Position numbers and translations under genes: made by a program
Origin: Lachnospiraceae bacterium UBA3762
GTDB taxonomy: Bacteria > Bacillota > Clostridia > Lachnospirales > Lachnospiraceae
Reading direction: 5' to 3'
NCBI GenBank assembly: GCA_002371615.1
Contig: DFGA01000064.1
Coordinates: 23,549 to 87,548 of the forward strand
Length of the DNA stretch: 64,000 bases
In this document: positions 40,975 to 50,455 of the stretch, piece after piece
Numbering within the stretch: position 1 is the stretch's first letter
How the letters are laid out: the number at the start of each line of letters is the position of its first letter
The notes under the pieces: generated by a model
Database searches by the model: none
The model's input: only the letters and a program-made list of their open reading frames with translations
What the model was told of the DNA's origin: nothing

Positions 40975-41895
40975 ATGGATAAGATCACGGAAGAGATCCT
41001 TCACGAGATAACCGACTGGGACGGAGTATTCTCCGGAGCCTATTCGCTGCGGGAAAACGGGGAATGTATCAGTTTCCAGAACAGTGATCATATACGTATA
41101 GTCAAGAAAGACGACAAGCCCGGAATAGATATATATATATCCGGCAAGGCACAGAATGAGACAGTGTATATACCTGCCTGCGTTACCAAAAGCGATGTCC
41201 ATGATCTGGTGTATAATGATTTTCACGTGCAAAGCGGTGCAAACGTTACGATCGTGGCAGGGTGCGGTGTGCACACCGATGCGGAAGAAGGATCAAACCA
41301 TAACGGGATCCACAGATTTTTCCTGGAGAGCGGCTCTCACGTTGTGTACAAGGAAAAGCATATAGGTATAGGTGAAGGCGGAGGAAAACGTGTAATAGAT
41401 CCGGTTACCTATGCCGAAATTGGAGACGGTGCCTTACTTGAGATGGAAACTCTGCAGCTTGGAGGCGTTGATGAGACAACAAGAGATACGAGTGCGATCC
41501 TTAAGAATAATGCCGGACTTATTATACATGAAAGCATTATGACCGATAACGAGGAGACGGCAGTGACAAAGTTTTCCGTTGACATGGAAGGTGAGGACTC
41601 CAATGTCGATCTGATTTCAAGAAGTGTGGCAAAGGGCAACTCTTATCAGGAGTATTCATCTGCGATAAACGGGAAATGCAGGTGTAAGGGTCATTCGGAG
41701 TGTGATGCCATTCTTGTCGGGAATGGGCGGGTAAATGCGTCTCCTGCTCTGAATGCTTCATCAACAGATGCAAATCTAATTCATGAGGCCGCAATAGGCA
41801 AGATAGCCGGAGAGCAGATAATCAAGCTCATGACCCTTGGACTGTCCGAGGAAGAGGCGGAAGAGAGGATAATAGCAGGTTTTTTGGGAGCATAG
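40975..41895 (+). CDS. SufB/SufD-like Fe-S scaffold protein (SmsB type)
   Basis: 306 residues, shorter than SufB (~470). The family's right-handed beta-helix core is visible from ~100 on, with HNGIHRFFLESGSHVVYKEKHIGIG, and the C-terminal helix SSTDANLIHEAAIGKIAGEQIIKLMTLGLSEEEAEERIIAGFLG matches the (x)HEAxIGKI...GLxxxEA signature. Cysteines at CRCKGHSECDAI may take part in cluster binding (inferred). The single scaffold would form a homodimer with the upstream ATPase. Confidence 0.88.
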   Translation: MDKITEEILHEITDWDGVFSGAYSLRENGECISFQNSDHIRIVKKDDKPGIDIYISGKAQNETVYIPACVTKSDVHDLVYNDFHVQSGANVTIVAGCGVHTDAEEGSNHNGIHRFFLESGSHVVYKEKHIGIGEGGGKRVIDPVTYAEIGDGALLEMETLQLGGVDETTRDTSAILKNNAGLIIHESIMTDNEETAVTKFSVDMEGEDSNVDLISRSVAKGNSYQEYSSAINGKCRCKGHSECDAILVGNGRVNASPALNASSTDANLIHEAAIGKIAGEQIIKLMTLGLSEEEAEERIIAGFLGA

Positions 41896-41900
41896 TATAA

Positions 41901-44189
41901 GTGGAAGAAGGACATGTAACCGAACTTATACTTGATGATGGTGCGTTTACTGCGCTGTCCGAGCATCAGAGCCCTGAACAACTGTATCAGGAGCTTATTT
42001 CGCGTGTCAAAAAGTATCATCCGTCCGATGATATTTCCCTTATAGAAAAAGCATATAATCTTGCAAGCATGGCTCACAGGAACCAGCTCAGAAAATCAGG
42101 GGAGCCGTACATCATTCATCCGCTGTCGGTTGCAATAATACTGGCTGAGCTACAGCTTGACAAGGAAACGATAGTTTCCGGAATACTTCACGATGTGGTA
42201 GAGGATACCGTAATCACCGATGAAGAACTGAGGGATCAGTTCGGCAACTACGTTGCCCTTATCGTCGACGGTGTTACCAAACTGGAAAAGATCAGATATA
42301 ACGGTGATAAACTCGAATATCAGGCGGAAAATCTCAGGAAAATGTTCCTGGCTATGGCCAAGGATATTCGTGTCATAATGGTAAAGCTTGCGGACAGACT
42401 GCATAACATGCGCACGTTGCAGTACCAGCCTCCCGAGCGCCAGGTTGAGATCGCAAGGGAAACTATGGATATCTATGCGCCGCTTGCACAGCGCCTCGGA
42501 ATATCCAAGATGAAAGTCGAACTTGACGACCTGTCACTTAAATATCTTGAACCGGAAGTTTATTATGATCTTGCGGACAAGATAAGTATACGCAAGTCTG
42601 AGCGTGAAAAATACGTTTCGGAAATCGTCGAGGATGTCAAAAAACATATAACCAATGCCGGAATAGAGGCAACATTTGACGGAAGAGTCAAGCATTTCAT
42701 GTCAATTTACCGTAAGATGCTTAATCAGGATAAAACCCTCGATCAGATATACGATCTGTTTGCGGTAAGAATTATTGTTAATACGATTCCGGACTGTTAT
42801 GCAGCTCTTGGTGTCATACACGAGATGTACAAACCGATACCGGGCAGGTTCAAAGATTATATAGCTATGCCCAAGCCCAATATGTACCAGAGTCTGCATA
42901 CAACTCTTATAGGGCCTTCAGGAAGACCGTTTGAGATACAGATAAGAACAAAAGAGATGCACAGAACGGCCGAATACGGTATCGCCGCACACTGGAAGTA
43001 CAAGGAAAGCTCGGACGGCAAGAAGGTTGAAGAGTCGGAAGCGGAGAAGATGAGCTGGCTCAGACAGATTCTTGACTGGCAGGTCAATCTTTCGGATAAC
43101 AAAGAATTCCTTAACACTTTAAAATCAGACCTTGAGTTATATTCGGACACTGTATACTGCTTTACCCCGACCGGTGATGTAAAAACGCTGCCGGCGGGAT
43201 CCAATCCGATAGACTTTGCCTACGCGATCCATTCCGCGGTTGGAAATAAGATGATCGGAGCACGAGTAAACGGCCAGCTTGCCACGATCAATTACAAAAT
43301 ACAGAACGGTGATCGTATAGAGATCATAACGAGTCAGAATTCAAGAGGCCCCAGCCGTGACTGGCTTAATCTTGTCAAATCCAACCAGGCAAAGACCAAG
43401 ATCAACCAGTGGTTTAAAAACGAACTTAAGGAAGACAATATTCAAAAGGGCCGGGAACTGATACTGGCCTATTGCAAGAACAATTCAATAGAAACGTCTC
43501 TGATAATGACACCCCAGTATATGAATGCCATCATGCAAAAGTACGGGTTCAGGGATTGGGATGCGGTGTGCGCTGCCGTAGGTCACGGCGGACTTCGTGA
43601 AGGCTCCATAATCAACCGGATGAAAGAGTTGTATGATCGCGATCATCCGATTATAATGTCGGACGAGAAGATCGTAGAAGATATCAACGAAGCCGGCAGT
43701 CACAAGAGGTTAACGGTAAGAAGAGGCGGCGGAGTTGCCGTTCAGGGGACCGAGGATCTCGCAGTCAGATTCAGTAAATGCTGCAGCCCTATTCCGGGAG
43801 ATGAAATAGTCGGATACGTAACACGTGGAAGAGGGGTTTCGATCCACCGTACAGACTGTGTTAATATTATCGCCCTTCCGGAGGATGAGCGTGCAAGATT
43901 GATCGAAGCTGTCTGGGAGAGAGAAGTAAGAGTATCGGATAAGACCGAGAAATTCGAAACAGGGATCCGGATATTTGCACAGGACCGTCACGGACTATTG
44001 ATGGATGTCACCAAGAATCTTACGGAGCGCGGTGTATCCATTTTGAATATGAATGTCAGAACGAGCAAACAGGGTACGGCTACGATAGAAGTGTCATTTT
44101 CAACGACCGGCAAGGAAGAGCTGACCGATGTTGTTCAAAAGCTGCGTGCGATCAACGGTATTATAGACATAGAAAGGACAGCGGGTTAA
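41901..44189 (+). CDS. rel: Bifunctional (p)ppGpp synthetase/hydrolase
   Basis: 762 residues, GTG start. The HD hydrolase domain has HDVVED near residues 97-102 and MAHRNQLRKSGEPYIIHP. The synthetase domain has RVKHFMSIYRKM, YDLFAVRII and the RFKD loop (GRFKDYIAMPKPNMYQSLHT), which marks bifunctional Rel enzymes rather than monofunctional RelA. TGS (~395-455), a CCSPIPGD-containing zinc-finger-like region and a C-terminal ACT domain follow. Its stop codon overlaps the start of the hydrolase gene by one base. Confidence 0.96.
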   Translation: MEEGHVTELILDDGAFTALSEHQSPEQLYQELISRVKKYHPSDDISLIEKAYNLASMAHRNQLRKSGEPYIIHPLSVAIILAELQLDKETIVSGILHDVVEDTVITDEELRDQFGNYVALIVDGVTKLEKIRYNGDKLEYQAENLRKMFLAMAKDIRVIMVKLADRLHNMRTLQYQPPERQVEIARETMDIYAPLAQRLGISKMKVELDDLSLKYLEPEVYYDLADKISIRKSEREKYVSEIVEDVKKHITNAGIEATFDGRVKHFMSIYRKMLNQDKTLDQIYDLFAVRIIVNTIPDCYAALGVIHEMYKPIPGRFKDYIAMPKPNMYQSLHTTLIGPSGRPFEIQIRTKEMHRTAEYGIAAHWKYKESSDGKKVEESEAEKMSWLRQILDWQVNLSDNKEFLNTLKSDLELYSDTVYCFTPTGDVKTLPAGSNPIDFAYAIHSAVGNKMIGARVNGQLATINYKIQNGDRIEIITSQNSRGPSRDWLNLVKSNQAKTKINQWFKNELKEDNIQKGRELILAYCKNNSIETSLIMTPQYMNAIMQKYGFRDWDAVCAAVGHGGLREGSIINRMKELYDRDHPIIMSDEKIVEDINEAGSHKRLTVRRGGGVAVQGTEDLAVRFSKCCSPIPGDEIVGYVTRGRGVSIHRTDCVNIIALPEDERARLIEAVWEREVRVSDKTEKFETGIRIFAQDRHGLLMDVTKNLTERGVSILNMNVRTSKQGTATIEVSFSTTGKEELTDVVQKLRAINGIIDIERTAG

Positions 44190-44815
44190 TGGGAGAGATC
44201 AAAGTAGGGCGAATGGTTCTCGGAGCGGTTGAAACAAACTGCTATATAGTATACGATTCGGAAACAATGGATGCGGTAATAATTGACCCCGCGAAAAACG
44301 GATTATATGACAAACTCAGCCAGAAGGGGTTCAAAGTTTGCGGAATACTACTTACGCACGGCCATTTCGATCATATTATGGGATGTCATGAACTTATGGA
44401 AAAATCGGGAGCCAGCCTTTATGCGCTTTCGGCTGAAAAAGAAGTATGCAATAATTCAAATCTTAACGCCTCGGATCAGATAAGACGGCCATACACAGTA
44501 AATCCCGATGTCCTGTTAAGTGATGGGGATGAGTTTGAACTGGCCGGGATAAAGTTTACGGTTATAGCAACTCCGGGACATACGATCGGGAGCTGCTGCT
44601 TTTATATCGACAGCGAAAAATGGCTGTTTTCAGGTGATACACTTTTTCGCGGATCTATCGGAAGGACCGATCTTCCGACAGGAAGCGGGGAGAAGATCAT
44701 GCAAAGTGTCGAGATGCTCGCTCAAAAGTTTCCCGGTGATGTTAAAGTTTATCCGGGTCACGGCGATGTCACTACAATGGCCGATGAAATCGCACACAAC
44801 CCGTTTCTTGCCTGA
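44189..44815 (+). CDS. Metallo-beta-lactamase fold hydrolase, glyoxalase II-like
   Basis: 208 residues. Metal site residues in THGHFDHIMG, TPGHTIGSCCFY, FSGDTLFRGSIGRTDLP and YPGHG. Found between rel and hemZ in many Clostridia; the physiological substrate is unknown (thioester hydrolase or other). TAATG overlap with rel implies coupled translation. Confidence 0.88.
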   Translation: MGEIKVGRMVLGAVETNCYIVYDSETMDAVIIDPAKNGLYDKLSQKGFKVCGILLTHGHFDHIMGCHELMEKSGASLYALSAEKEVCNNSNLNASDQIRRPYTVNPDVLLSDGDEFELAGIKFTVIATPGHTIGSCCFYIDSEKWLFSGDTLFRGSIGRTDLPTGSGEKIMQSVEMLAQKFPGDVKVYPGHGDVTTMADEIAHNPFLA

Positions 44816-44820
44816 ATGCC

Positions 44821-46251
44821 ATGAAAGTACTGCTTAACTGCCCCGGCTTCTCATATGACGTCCATTCACTTGTCAAGGCATTCTATCCGGAAGAAGATGT
44901 TGGTATCGTAAGCGAAGATCAGGATTGCGATATAAGAGTTCTCGTTGCGGATGATAAGATCACTGTCAGTACCGCACGATCCGGACAATTGAAAACGGCT
45001 GTAAGAGAGATAAACGATAAGACCAGACCTTCGGTCAAGAATGACCTGAAACATATACTCTATGATGTTTTGTCCGATGCGACGAAAACCGAACTTCCGT
45101 GGGGTACGATGACGGGTATTCGGCCCGTAAAAGTACCGATGAAGATGATTAACGAAGGTGCATCGGATGATCAGATAGCGGACTATATGAAGTCCGTATA
45201 TTTGTGCTCGGACGAGAAGATCAGACTTGCTATATCTGTTGCCAAAAGAGAACGGGATGTTATTAAAGACCTGACCCCGGGAGGATTCAGTCTGTACGTC
45301 GGAATACCTTTCTGCCCCACGACATGTCTTTACTGTTCCTTCACGTCATATCCGATAGCTTCGTGGTCAGACCGGGTGGATGATTATCTGAAAGCTTTAA
45401 AATGCGAAATTGATTATTTTTCGGAGTATTATGGGGGAAGATGCCCCGACAGTGTGTACATAGGCGGCGGAACTCCTACCACTCTTACTCCGGGACAGCT
45501 TAGCGATCTGATAGGATATATTAAAGGGTCATTCGATTGTTCGAATATCCGGGAATTTACGGTTGAAGCGGGACGTCCCGACAGTATTACGGACGAGAAA
45601 CTGGAAGTTTTGCATTCATCCGGAGTCACGCGTATCTCGATCAATCCGCAGACAATGAACGACCGGACGCTTAAGATAATAGGCAGGAGCCATACTACCG
45701 CGGAAGTATACCGCTCATTTGAAGCAGCAAGAAAGGCAGGCTTTACAAACATCAATACTGATCTGATACTGGGTCTTCCCGGAGAAGATGAAGATGATGT
45801 ATCGAATACTTTTGAGAAAATCAGTGAACTTAAACCCGACAGCATTACTATTCATTCAATGGCGATAAAAAGAGCCGCGAACATGCATCGCTATCTGGAG
45901 GAACACAGTGATATAAGAAGCATCAATAACCCGGAGATAATGAATATAGCCGATAAAGGTGCAAGATCACTGGGACTTGTTCCGTATTATCTGTACCGCC
46001 AGAAAAACATGTCGGGAAATTTTGAAAATGTAGGTTATGCAAGAGAAGGATGTTTTGGAATATACAATATCGTAATTATGGAAGAAGTGACGGATATTGC
46101 CGCTGTCGGTGCGGGAACGATCTCAAAACGTGTTTATCCCGACGGAAGGATCGAGCGGTGCGACAATGTCAAAGATGTTTCGCTTTATATAAATAAGATC
46201 GATGAAATGATAGAAAGAAAGAGAAAACTATTTACAGAAAAGGGGAAATAA
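44821..46251 (+). CDS. hemZ: HemZ-type radical SAM coproporphyrinogen dehydrogenase-like protein
   Basis: 476 residues. An N-terminal ~150-residue domain precedes the radical SAM core with the 4Fe-4S cysteines C165, C169 and C172 (FCPTTCLYCSF). VYIGGGTPTTLTP and TVEAGRPDSIT follow, and RISINPQTMNDRTLKIIGR is typical of HemN-like oxygen-independent enzymes. The name HemZ is by family resemblance; several HemN-like clostridial proteins do not make heme, and no other heme gene lies here. It sits five bases after the metallo-hydrolase and one base before hisS. Confidence 0.87.
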   Translation: MKVLLNCPGFSYDVHSLVKAFYPEEDVGIVSEDQDCDIRVLVADDKITVSTARSGQLKTAVREINDKTRPSVKNDLKHILYDVLSDATKTELPWGTMTGIRPVKVPMKMINEGASDDQIADYMKSVYLCSDEKIRLAISVAKRERDVIKDLTPGGFSLYVGIPFCPTTCLYCSFTSYPIASWSDRVDDYLKALKCEIDYFSEYYGGRCPDSVYIGGGTPTTLTPGQLSDLIGYIKGSFDCSNIREFTVEAGRPDSITDEKLEVLHSSGVTRISINPQTMNDRTLKIIGRSHTTAEVYRSFEAARKAGFTNINTDLILGLPGEDEDDVSNTFEKISELKPDSITIHSMAIKRAANMHRYLEEHSDIRSINNPEIMNIADKGARSLGLVPYYLYRQKNMSGNFENVGYAREGCFGIYNIVIMEEVTDIAAVGAGTISKRVYPDGRIERCDNVKDVSLYINKIDEMIERKRKLFTEKGK

Positions 46252-46252
46252 A

Positions 46253-47521
46253 ATGGCACTTATCAAAAAACCGACAACCGGAATGAAAGATATTCTTCCG
46301 GCAGAGATGAGAATACGGGACTATGTTACACAGCTTGTCAAGGATACTTATCAGACATTCGGATTTACTCCGATTGAAACACCGGCGGTTGAACACATCG
46401 AGAATCTCCTTAGCAAACAGGGCGGGGAAAACGAGAAACTCATATTTAAAATATTAAAAAGAGGGGAAAAACTTGTTCTTGATCCCAATACGCAGGAAGA
46501 CGATCTTGTCGACTCGGGTCTGAGATATGACTTAACGCTCCCGCTTTCCAGATTTTATGCCGCACATGCGGCGGAACTTCCTTCTCCGTTTAAAGCACTT
46601 CAGATCGGTCCGGTATGGCGTGCCGACCGTCCACAGAAGGGAAGGTTCCGCCAGTTTGTGCAATGCGATATAGATATACTGGGAGACCCTTCAAATCTGG
46701 CAGAGATCGAGCTTATTACGGCAACGACCACGCTCCTTGGCAAACTTGATTTTAAGGATTTTACCATAAGGATAAACGACCGCAGGATACTTAGGGCAAT
46801 GGCGGAAAGTTCGGGGTTCGAGGAGAAAGATCTCGATACTGTATTTATTATCCTTGACAAAATGGATAAGATCGGAGTCGAGGGCGTAAAGGAAGAACTT
46901 GTATCAGCGGGATTTGACAGTGGTTGTACAGATAAGTATATCGGACTGTTTGAGGGTGATATAAACGGGGTATCATATCTGAATGAGTTATCTGACAGGC
47001 TTGCCGGATTCCTTGAAGAAGAATGCATTGCCGGACTTGCCGGAATCATGGAGAGTGTCGAAAAAGTAAAAAATGCTGATTTCAACATTATTTTTGATCC
47101 TACTTTAGTACGCGGAATGTCATATTATACAGGGACTATATTTGAGATCACGATGAATGAATTCGGATCAAGTGTCGCAGGAGGCGGCAGATACGATGAG
47201 ATGATCGGTAAGTTTACCGGAAACAAAGTGTGTGCATGCGGATTTTCAATAGGGTTTGAACGCATCATAACGATACTTCTCGACAGAGACTTTACGCCTC
47301 CGAAAGCAAAAGAGAAATATGCTTTTCTCATAGAAAAGGGTGCATCGGCTGATTTTACGGCATCTGTAATAAAGGAGGCATCTAATCTCAGGGCGAAGGG
47401 ATCATGCGTTCTTGTATCTATGATGAATAAAAACAAGAAATTCCAGAAGGAACAACTTGAAAAAGAGGGATTTACATCGGATAATATTAGGGAGTTTTAT
47501 CATTCCGAATTCAGGAAATGA
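46253..47521 (+). CDS. hisS: Histidine-tRNA ligase
   Basis: 422 residues. Class II synthetase. Motif 1 region near GFTPIETPAVEH, motif 2 FKALQIGPVWRADRPQKGRFRQFVQCDIDILG, the histidine-A segment LVRGMSYYTGTIFEI and motif 3 CGFSIGFERI are clear. RBS AAAAGGGG overlaps the end of hemZ. A HisZ-like paralogue is unlikely because the catalytic segments are complete. Confidence 0.94.
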   Translation: MALIKKPTTGMKDILPAEMRIRDYVTQLVKDTYQTFGFTPIETPAVEHIENLLSKQGGENEKLIFKILKRGEKLVLDPNTQEDDLVDSGLRYDLTLPLSRFYAAHAAELPSPFKALQIGPVWRADRPQKGRFRQFVQCDIDILGDPSNLAEIELITATTTLLGKLDFKDFTIRINDRRILRAMAESSGFEEKDLDTVFIILDKMDKIGVEGVKEELVSAGFDSGCTDKYIGLFEGDINGVSYLNELSDRLAGFLEEECIAGLAGIMESVEKVKNADFNIIFDPTLVRGMSYYTGTIFEITMNEFGSSVAGGGRYDEMIGKFTGNKVCACGFSIGFERIITILLDRDFTPPKAKEKYAFLIEKGASADFTASVIKEASNLRAKGSCVLVSMMNKNKKFQKEQLEKEGFTSDNIREFYHSEFRK

Positions 47522-47547
47522 CGTTTTGTTTATAAAGCGGAGGTTGT

Positions 47548-49095
47548 ATGAAATACTGTAGAAAATGCGGAATGCTGCTGGAGGATACGCATGTAAACTG
47601 TATCAGATGCGGTGCTGATGTAACTAAGGCTGAAAATGTATCTATGTATCCGATAGAAGTCATGGAAACGCTGGAGCAGGAAAGCCAGCGTAAGAAGGCA
47701 TCGGGCAAGCTCGTTGCAATGATTATAGGACTTGTTGCCATTCTTGTCGGTCTTGTTATTTTTTTCATGAACGGATTCGGAGGATCGGGTCTGACCATGC
47801 CGAATACAGGTATCAAACCTGAAACCGGTAATACTCAGACCGCAAAGAGCGATCCTTTACCCCAAGATGAGGCTGCCGGGGAGGCAGAGCCTACGGATGC
47901 GCCAACACCGACTCCGACACCCGAGCCTACTGCGACACCATCCGCCAGAGAGGTTAAGGATAGTAAGGGTACATATTATGATTACCTGACCGAAACCGAC
48001 GAAGCCGGAAATGTGATTTTAACAACCGTTATTCCCAAGGAGTTAACACAAAGAGATCTGTATACGGATTATGAGGTATACTGTGACCGGTATCCTGTTT
48101 CCGTTAATTTTACAGCATCGGATGAAGATAACGCCGTAAGATTTACTTATCTGTCTCCGAAGAGGCTGTGGTACAAGGTCAGTGAGACCGGTAAGGGACG
48201 CAGCGATGAGATAGATATGACCAATTACATGACTTATTTTAAGTATGACGGGGATAAGAGCTATCTTGAACCGCTTATTAAACAGAGTTATCCCGGAGCA
48301 AAGTTTGAAATAGTAAACGAGTATGATGCTTCACCCAAAACCGTTTCAAGGATCGAAGAGCTTGCAAAGGCCAAAAACAAAGAATTGTTCGGTGACATAG
48401 GGGATTATGCGCATATCGGCGAGAATACTACATATGCAAATATGGATTACGAGAGTTCCGCAAGGGTTTACGAATATGAAATAACTCTTAAGGATAAAAA
48501 TGTTCTGTACTGCAAGTATTACATCCCCTCGATGGCACTTAATCTTATGTATGCCAATTCCGACTCAAACGATCGGGGAAATCTGACGGAGTGGTATAAT
48601 CTTGCGATACTGTGCTTTGAGAGCGGAAATATAGATGATTATGATGATTATTCGGAGGCTTTTGATATATTTGTAGCCAATACGTTACCTACGGATCTTT
48701 TCATGTATATATCCGAGAGCTACGGCAAGGAGATCCGCAAGGGAATAGAGGAAGGAATTCCGATCGATCCGCTTGATAAAGTAAAACTGGCAAAATACGG
48801 AAATGAATACAGTGCCGGAGTTAAACTGGATGAATTTGATACGGGAGTGCTCGGTGTATTAAGATCTGCGGGAGATGTAGCCTTCTCCGGCGCAAATGAT
48901 ACTTTGTATTCAACAAAAAGCAATAAGGTTGCCTTTTTGGACAAGGAAGCGGGACGCGTCTTTTTCTCTCCGGAGGAGGACGAATATCCCGGAGATGAAT
49001 ACGAAGAGCTTAAGCCGGTCGAAGCTGATACCGAAAGTGATGATACGCAGGACAAAGAGCCTGAGGAAAAACCTAAAGAAAGCGGGGTAGAGTAA
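47548..49095 (+). CDS. Zinc-ribbon membrane-anchored protein of unknown function
   Basis: 515 residues. An N-terminal four-cysteine ribbon (MKYCRKCGMLLEDTHVNCIRCGAD) lies in the cytoplasm, one membrane helix at ~55-75 (LVAMIIGLVAILVGLVIFF), a Pro/Thr/Glu linker (~105-135), then a ~340-residue extracytoplasmic domain with no motif I recognise, ending in an acidic tail (DTESDDTQDKEPEEKP). RBS GCGGAGG. It is followed after one base by another zinc-ribbon membrane protein, which suggests a joint role. Confidence 0.75.
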   Translation: MKYCRKCGMLLEDTHVNCIRCGADVTKAENVSMYPIEVMETLEQESQRKKASGKLVAMIIGLVAILVGLVIFFMNGFGGSGLTMPNTGIKPETGNTQTAKSDPLPQDEAAGEAEPTDAPTPTPTPEPTATPSAREVKDSKGTYYDYLTETDEAGNVILTTVIPKELTQRDLYTDYEVYCDRYPVSVNFTASDEDNAVRFTYLSPKRLWYKVSETGKGRSDEIDMTNYMTYFKYDGDKSYLEPLIKQSYPGAKFEIVNEYDASPKTVSRIEELAKAKNKELFGDIGDYAHIGENTTYANMDYESSARVYEYEITLKDKNVLYCKYYIPSMALNLMYANSDSNDRGNLTEWYNLAILCFESGNIDDYDDYSEAFDIFVANTLPTDLFMYISESYGKEIRKGIEEGIPIDPLDKVKLAKYGNEYSAGVKLDEFDTGVLGVLRSAGDVAFSGANDTLYSTKSNKVAFLDKEAGRVFFSPEEDEYPGDEYEELKPVEADTESDDTQDKEPEEKPKESGVE

Positions 49096-49096
49096 G

Positions 49097-50200
49097 ATGG
49101 CTGATTACGAAGAAGTAATGAATGCCCAAAAAGCCGATACAATGAAGGAGACTGACAGGAAGTGTCCGCAATGCGGAGCGACTATGGATTTTGATCCTTC
49201 AACCGGAGGGCTGTATTGTCCGTATTGCGATTACCGCGAAGAGATCAAGGCAGAGAATACCGTGGGTGATACTATCGCAAGCGAACAGGATTTTGCATCT
49301 GCGGAATTTACCGGCAACTGTGACTGGGGAGTTTCACAAAAGACAGTAACCTGTAAGTCATGCGGAGCGGTTTCGGTGTACGATGCTCTTGAAGTTGCAA
49401 ATGAATGTCCCTACTGCGGGTCCAATCAGGTTATGGAAGCAAGTGATGTCAAAACACTTGCACCGAACGGAGTGGTACTGTTTAAGATAACTGCCAAGGA
49501 AGCAGGAGCACGGTTTACCGCGTGGCTTTCCAAGAAATGGTTTGCGCCGAAAGAAGCCAAAAGAAGCGCTAAAGCGGATAAATTCAAAGGCATTTATCTG
49601 CCTTACTGGACATTTGATTCCGATACCCACACAGAATATACGGCTGAATACGGAATAGACAGGGAAGAAGGGGAAGGCGACAAAAGACACACTGTTACTG
49701 ACTGGCACAGAACGAGCGGATCATATGACGAATTCATTGATGATGCGCTTGTTGCGGGAACCGGTGATCAGAATGTAAATATGTTAAGGCGTGTAGAACC
49801 CTTTGACACCAAAGACAATAAATCATATAAGCCCGAATACCTGGCGGGATTTATGGCGGAGCGTTATTCCATAGGTCTTAAGGATGCATGGGAGAAGGCA
49901 AAGGAATTCATCAAAAACAGACTCCGTGCGTCAATAGAGAGCAATATCCGAAGCCGCTACAATGCGGATCATGTCAGGAACTTTAACGGAAGTACATCGT
50001 ATTCGAATATCACATACAAGTATCTGATGCTGCCGATCTGGCTGTCGTGTTTTAACTATAAAGGTAAGACTTATCAGTTTGTTGTAAACGGTCAGTCCGG
50101 TAAGGTCGGCGGTGATTATCCAGTATCCGGATGGCGTGTTGCCCTTGCGATTCTGATTGTTGTAGTGATTATTGCACTTTTGTATATGCTGATGCAATAA
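49097..50200 (+). CDS. Double zinc-ribbon protein with C-terminal membrane anchor
   Basis: 367 residues. Two ribbons near the N-terminus: KCPQCGATM...YCPYCDYRE (~18-46) and VTCKSCGAVS...ECPYCGSNQV (~83-115). A middle region KGIYLPYWTFDSDTHTEYTAEYG is shared with a family often labelled TFIIB-zinc-ribbon or helicase-like proteins in Clostridia, without helicase motifs. A tail helix VALAILIVVVIIALLYML anchors the C-terminus. Function unknown. Paired with the preceding ribbon protein in one transcript. Confidence 0.8.
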   Translation: MADYEEVMNAQKADTMKETDRKCPQCGATMDFDPSTGGLYCPYCDYREEIKAENTVGDTIASEQDFASAEFTGNCDWGVSQKTVTCKSCGAVSVYDALEVANECPYCGSNQVMEASDVKTLAPNGVVLFKITAKEAGARFTAWLSKKWFAPKEAKRSAKADKFKGIYLPYWTFDSDTHTEYTAEYGIDREEGEGDKRHTVTDWHRTSGSYDEFIDDALVAGTGDQNVNMLRRVEPFDTKDNKSYKPEYLAGFMAERYSIGLKDAWEKAKEFIKNRLRASIESNIRSRYNADHVRNFNGSTSYSNITYKYLMLPIWLSCFNYKGKTYQFVVNGQSGKVGGDYPVSGWRVALAILIVVVIIALLYMLMQ

Positions 50201-50208
50201 AATACCTC

Positions 50209-50237
50209 TTTCCATTGTAATGCCGTTATGCTATAAT
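50209..50237 (+). promoter_or_regulatory. Promoter of the SCIFF precursor gene
   Basis: TTTCCA (50209-50214), 17-base spacer, perfect TATAAT (50232-50237), ~35 bases before the ribosome site. Confidence 0.65.
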
Positions 50238-50277
50238 TCGTTAGAATTATTCTCAGTAACACTTTGGAGGACAGAAG

Positions 50278-50421
50278 ATGAAGCACATTAAATCTTTAAA
50301 GACAAGAAATCTTAAGAAGTCAATTAAAAAGGGCGGATGCGGTGAGTGCCAGACATCATGCCAGTCAGCCTGCAAAACATCCTGCACAGTAGGAAATCAG
50401 AGCTGCGAAAAGGCCCTCTAA
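50278..50421 (+). CDS. SCIFF ranthipeptide precursor
   Basis: 47 residues: a basic leader (MKHIKSLKTRNLKKSIKKGG) followed by the six-cysteine core with Cys at 21, 24, 28, 32, 36 and 43. This is the six-cysteines-in-forty-five pattern conserved across Clostridia. Radical-SAM maturases of this family install thioether bridges from Cys to non-alpha carbons. RBS TTGGAGG precedes the ATG. The maturase gene follows after a hairpin, and secDF comes next, as in other Clostridia. Confidence 0.95.
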   Translation: MKHIKSLKTRNLKKSIKKGGCGECQTSCQSACKTSCTVGNQSCEKAL

Positions 50422-50432
50422 AGGGCTTTTTC
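50408..50432 (+). terminator. Partial terminator between SCIFF precursor and maturase
   Basis: AAAAGGCCCT (50408-50417) pairs with AGGGCTTTTT (50422-50431) around CTAA, overlapping the SCIFF stop codon. The U-run is part of the stem, so read-through is likely; it may set a precursor excess over enzyme. Confidence 0.75.
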
Positions 50433-50455
50433 TAATGTAACAGGAAGGGAAACAA

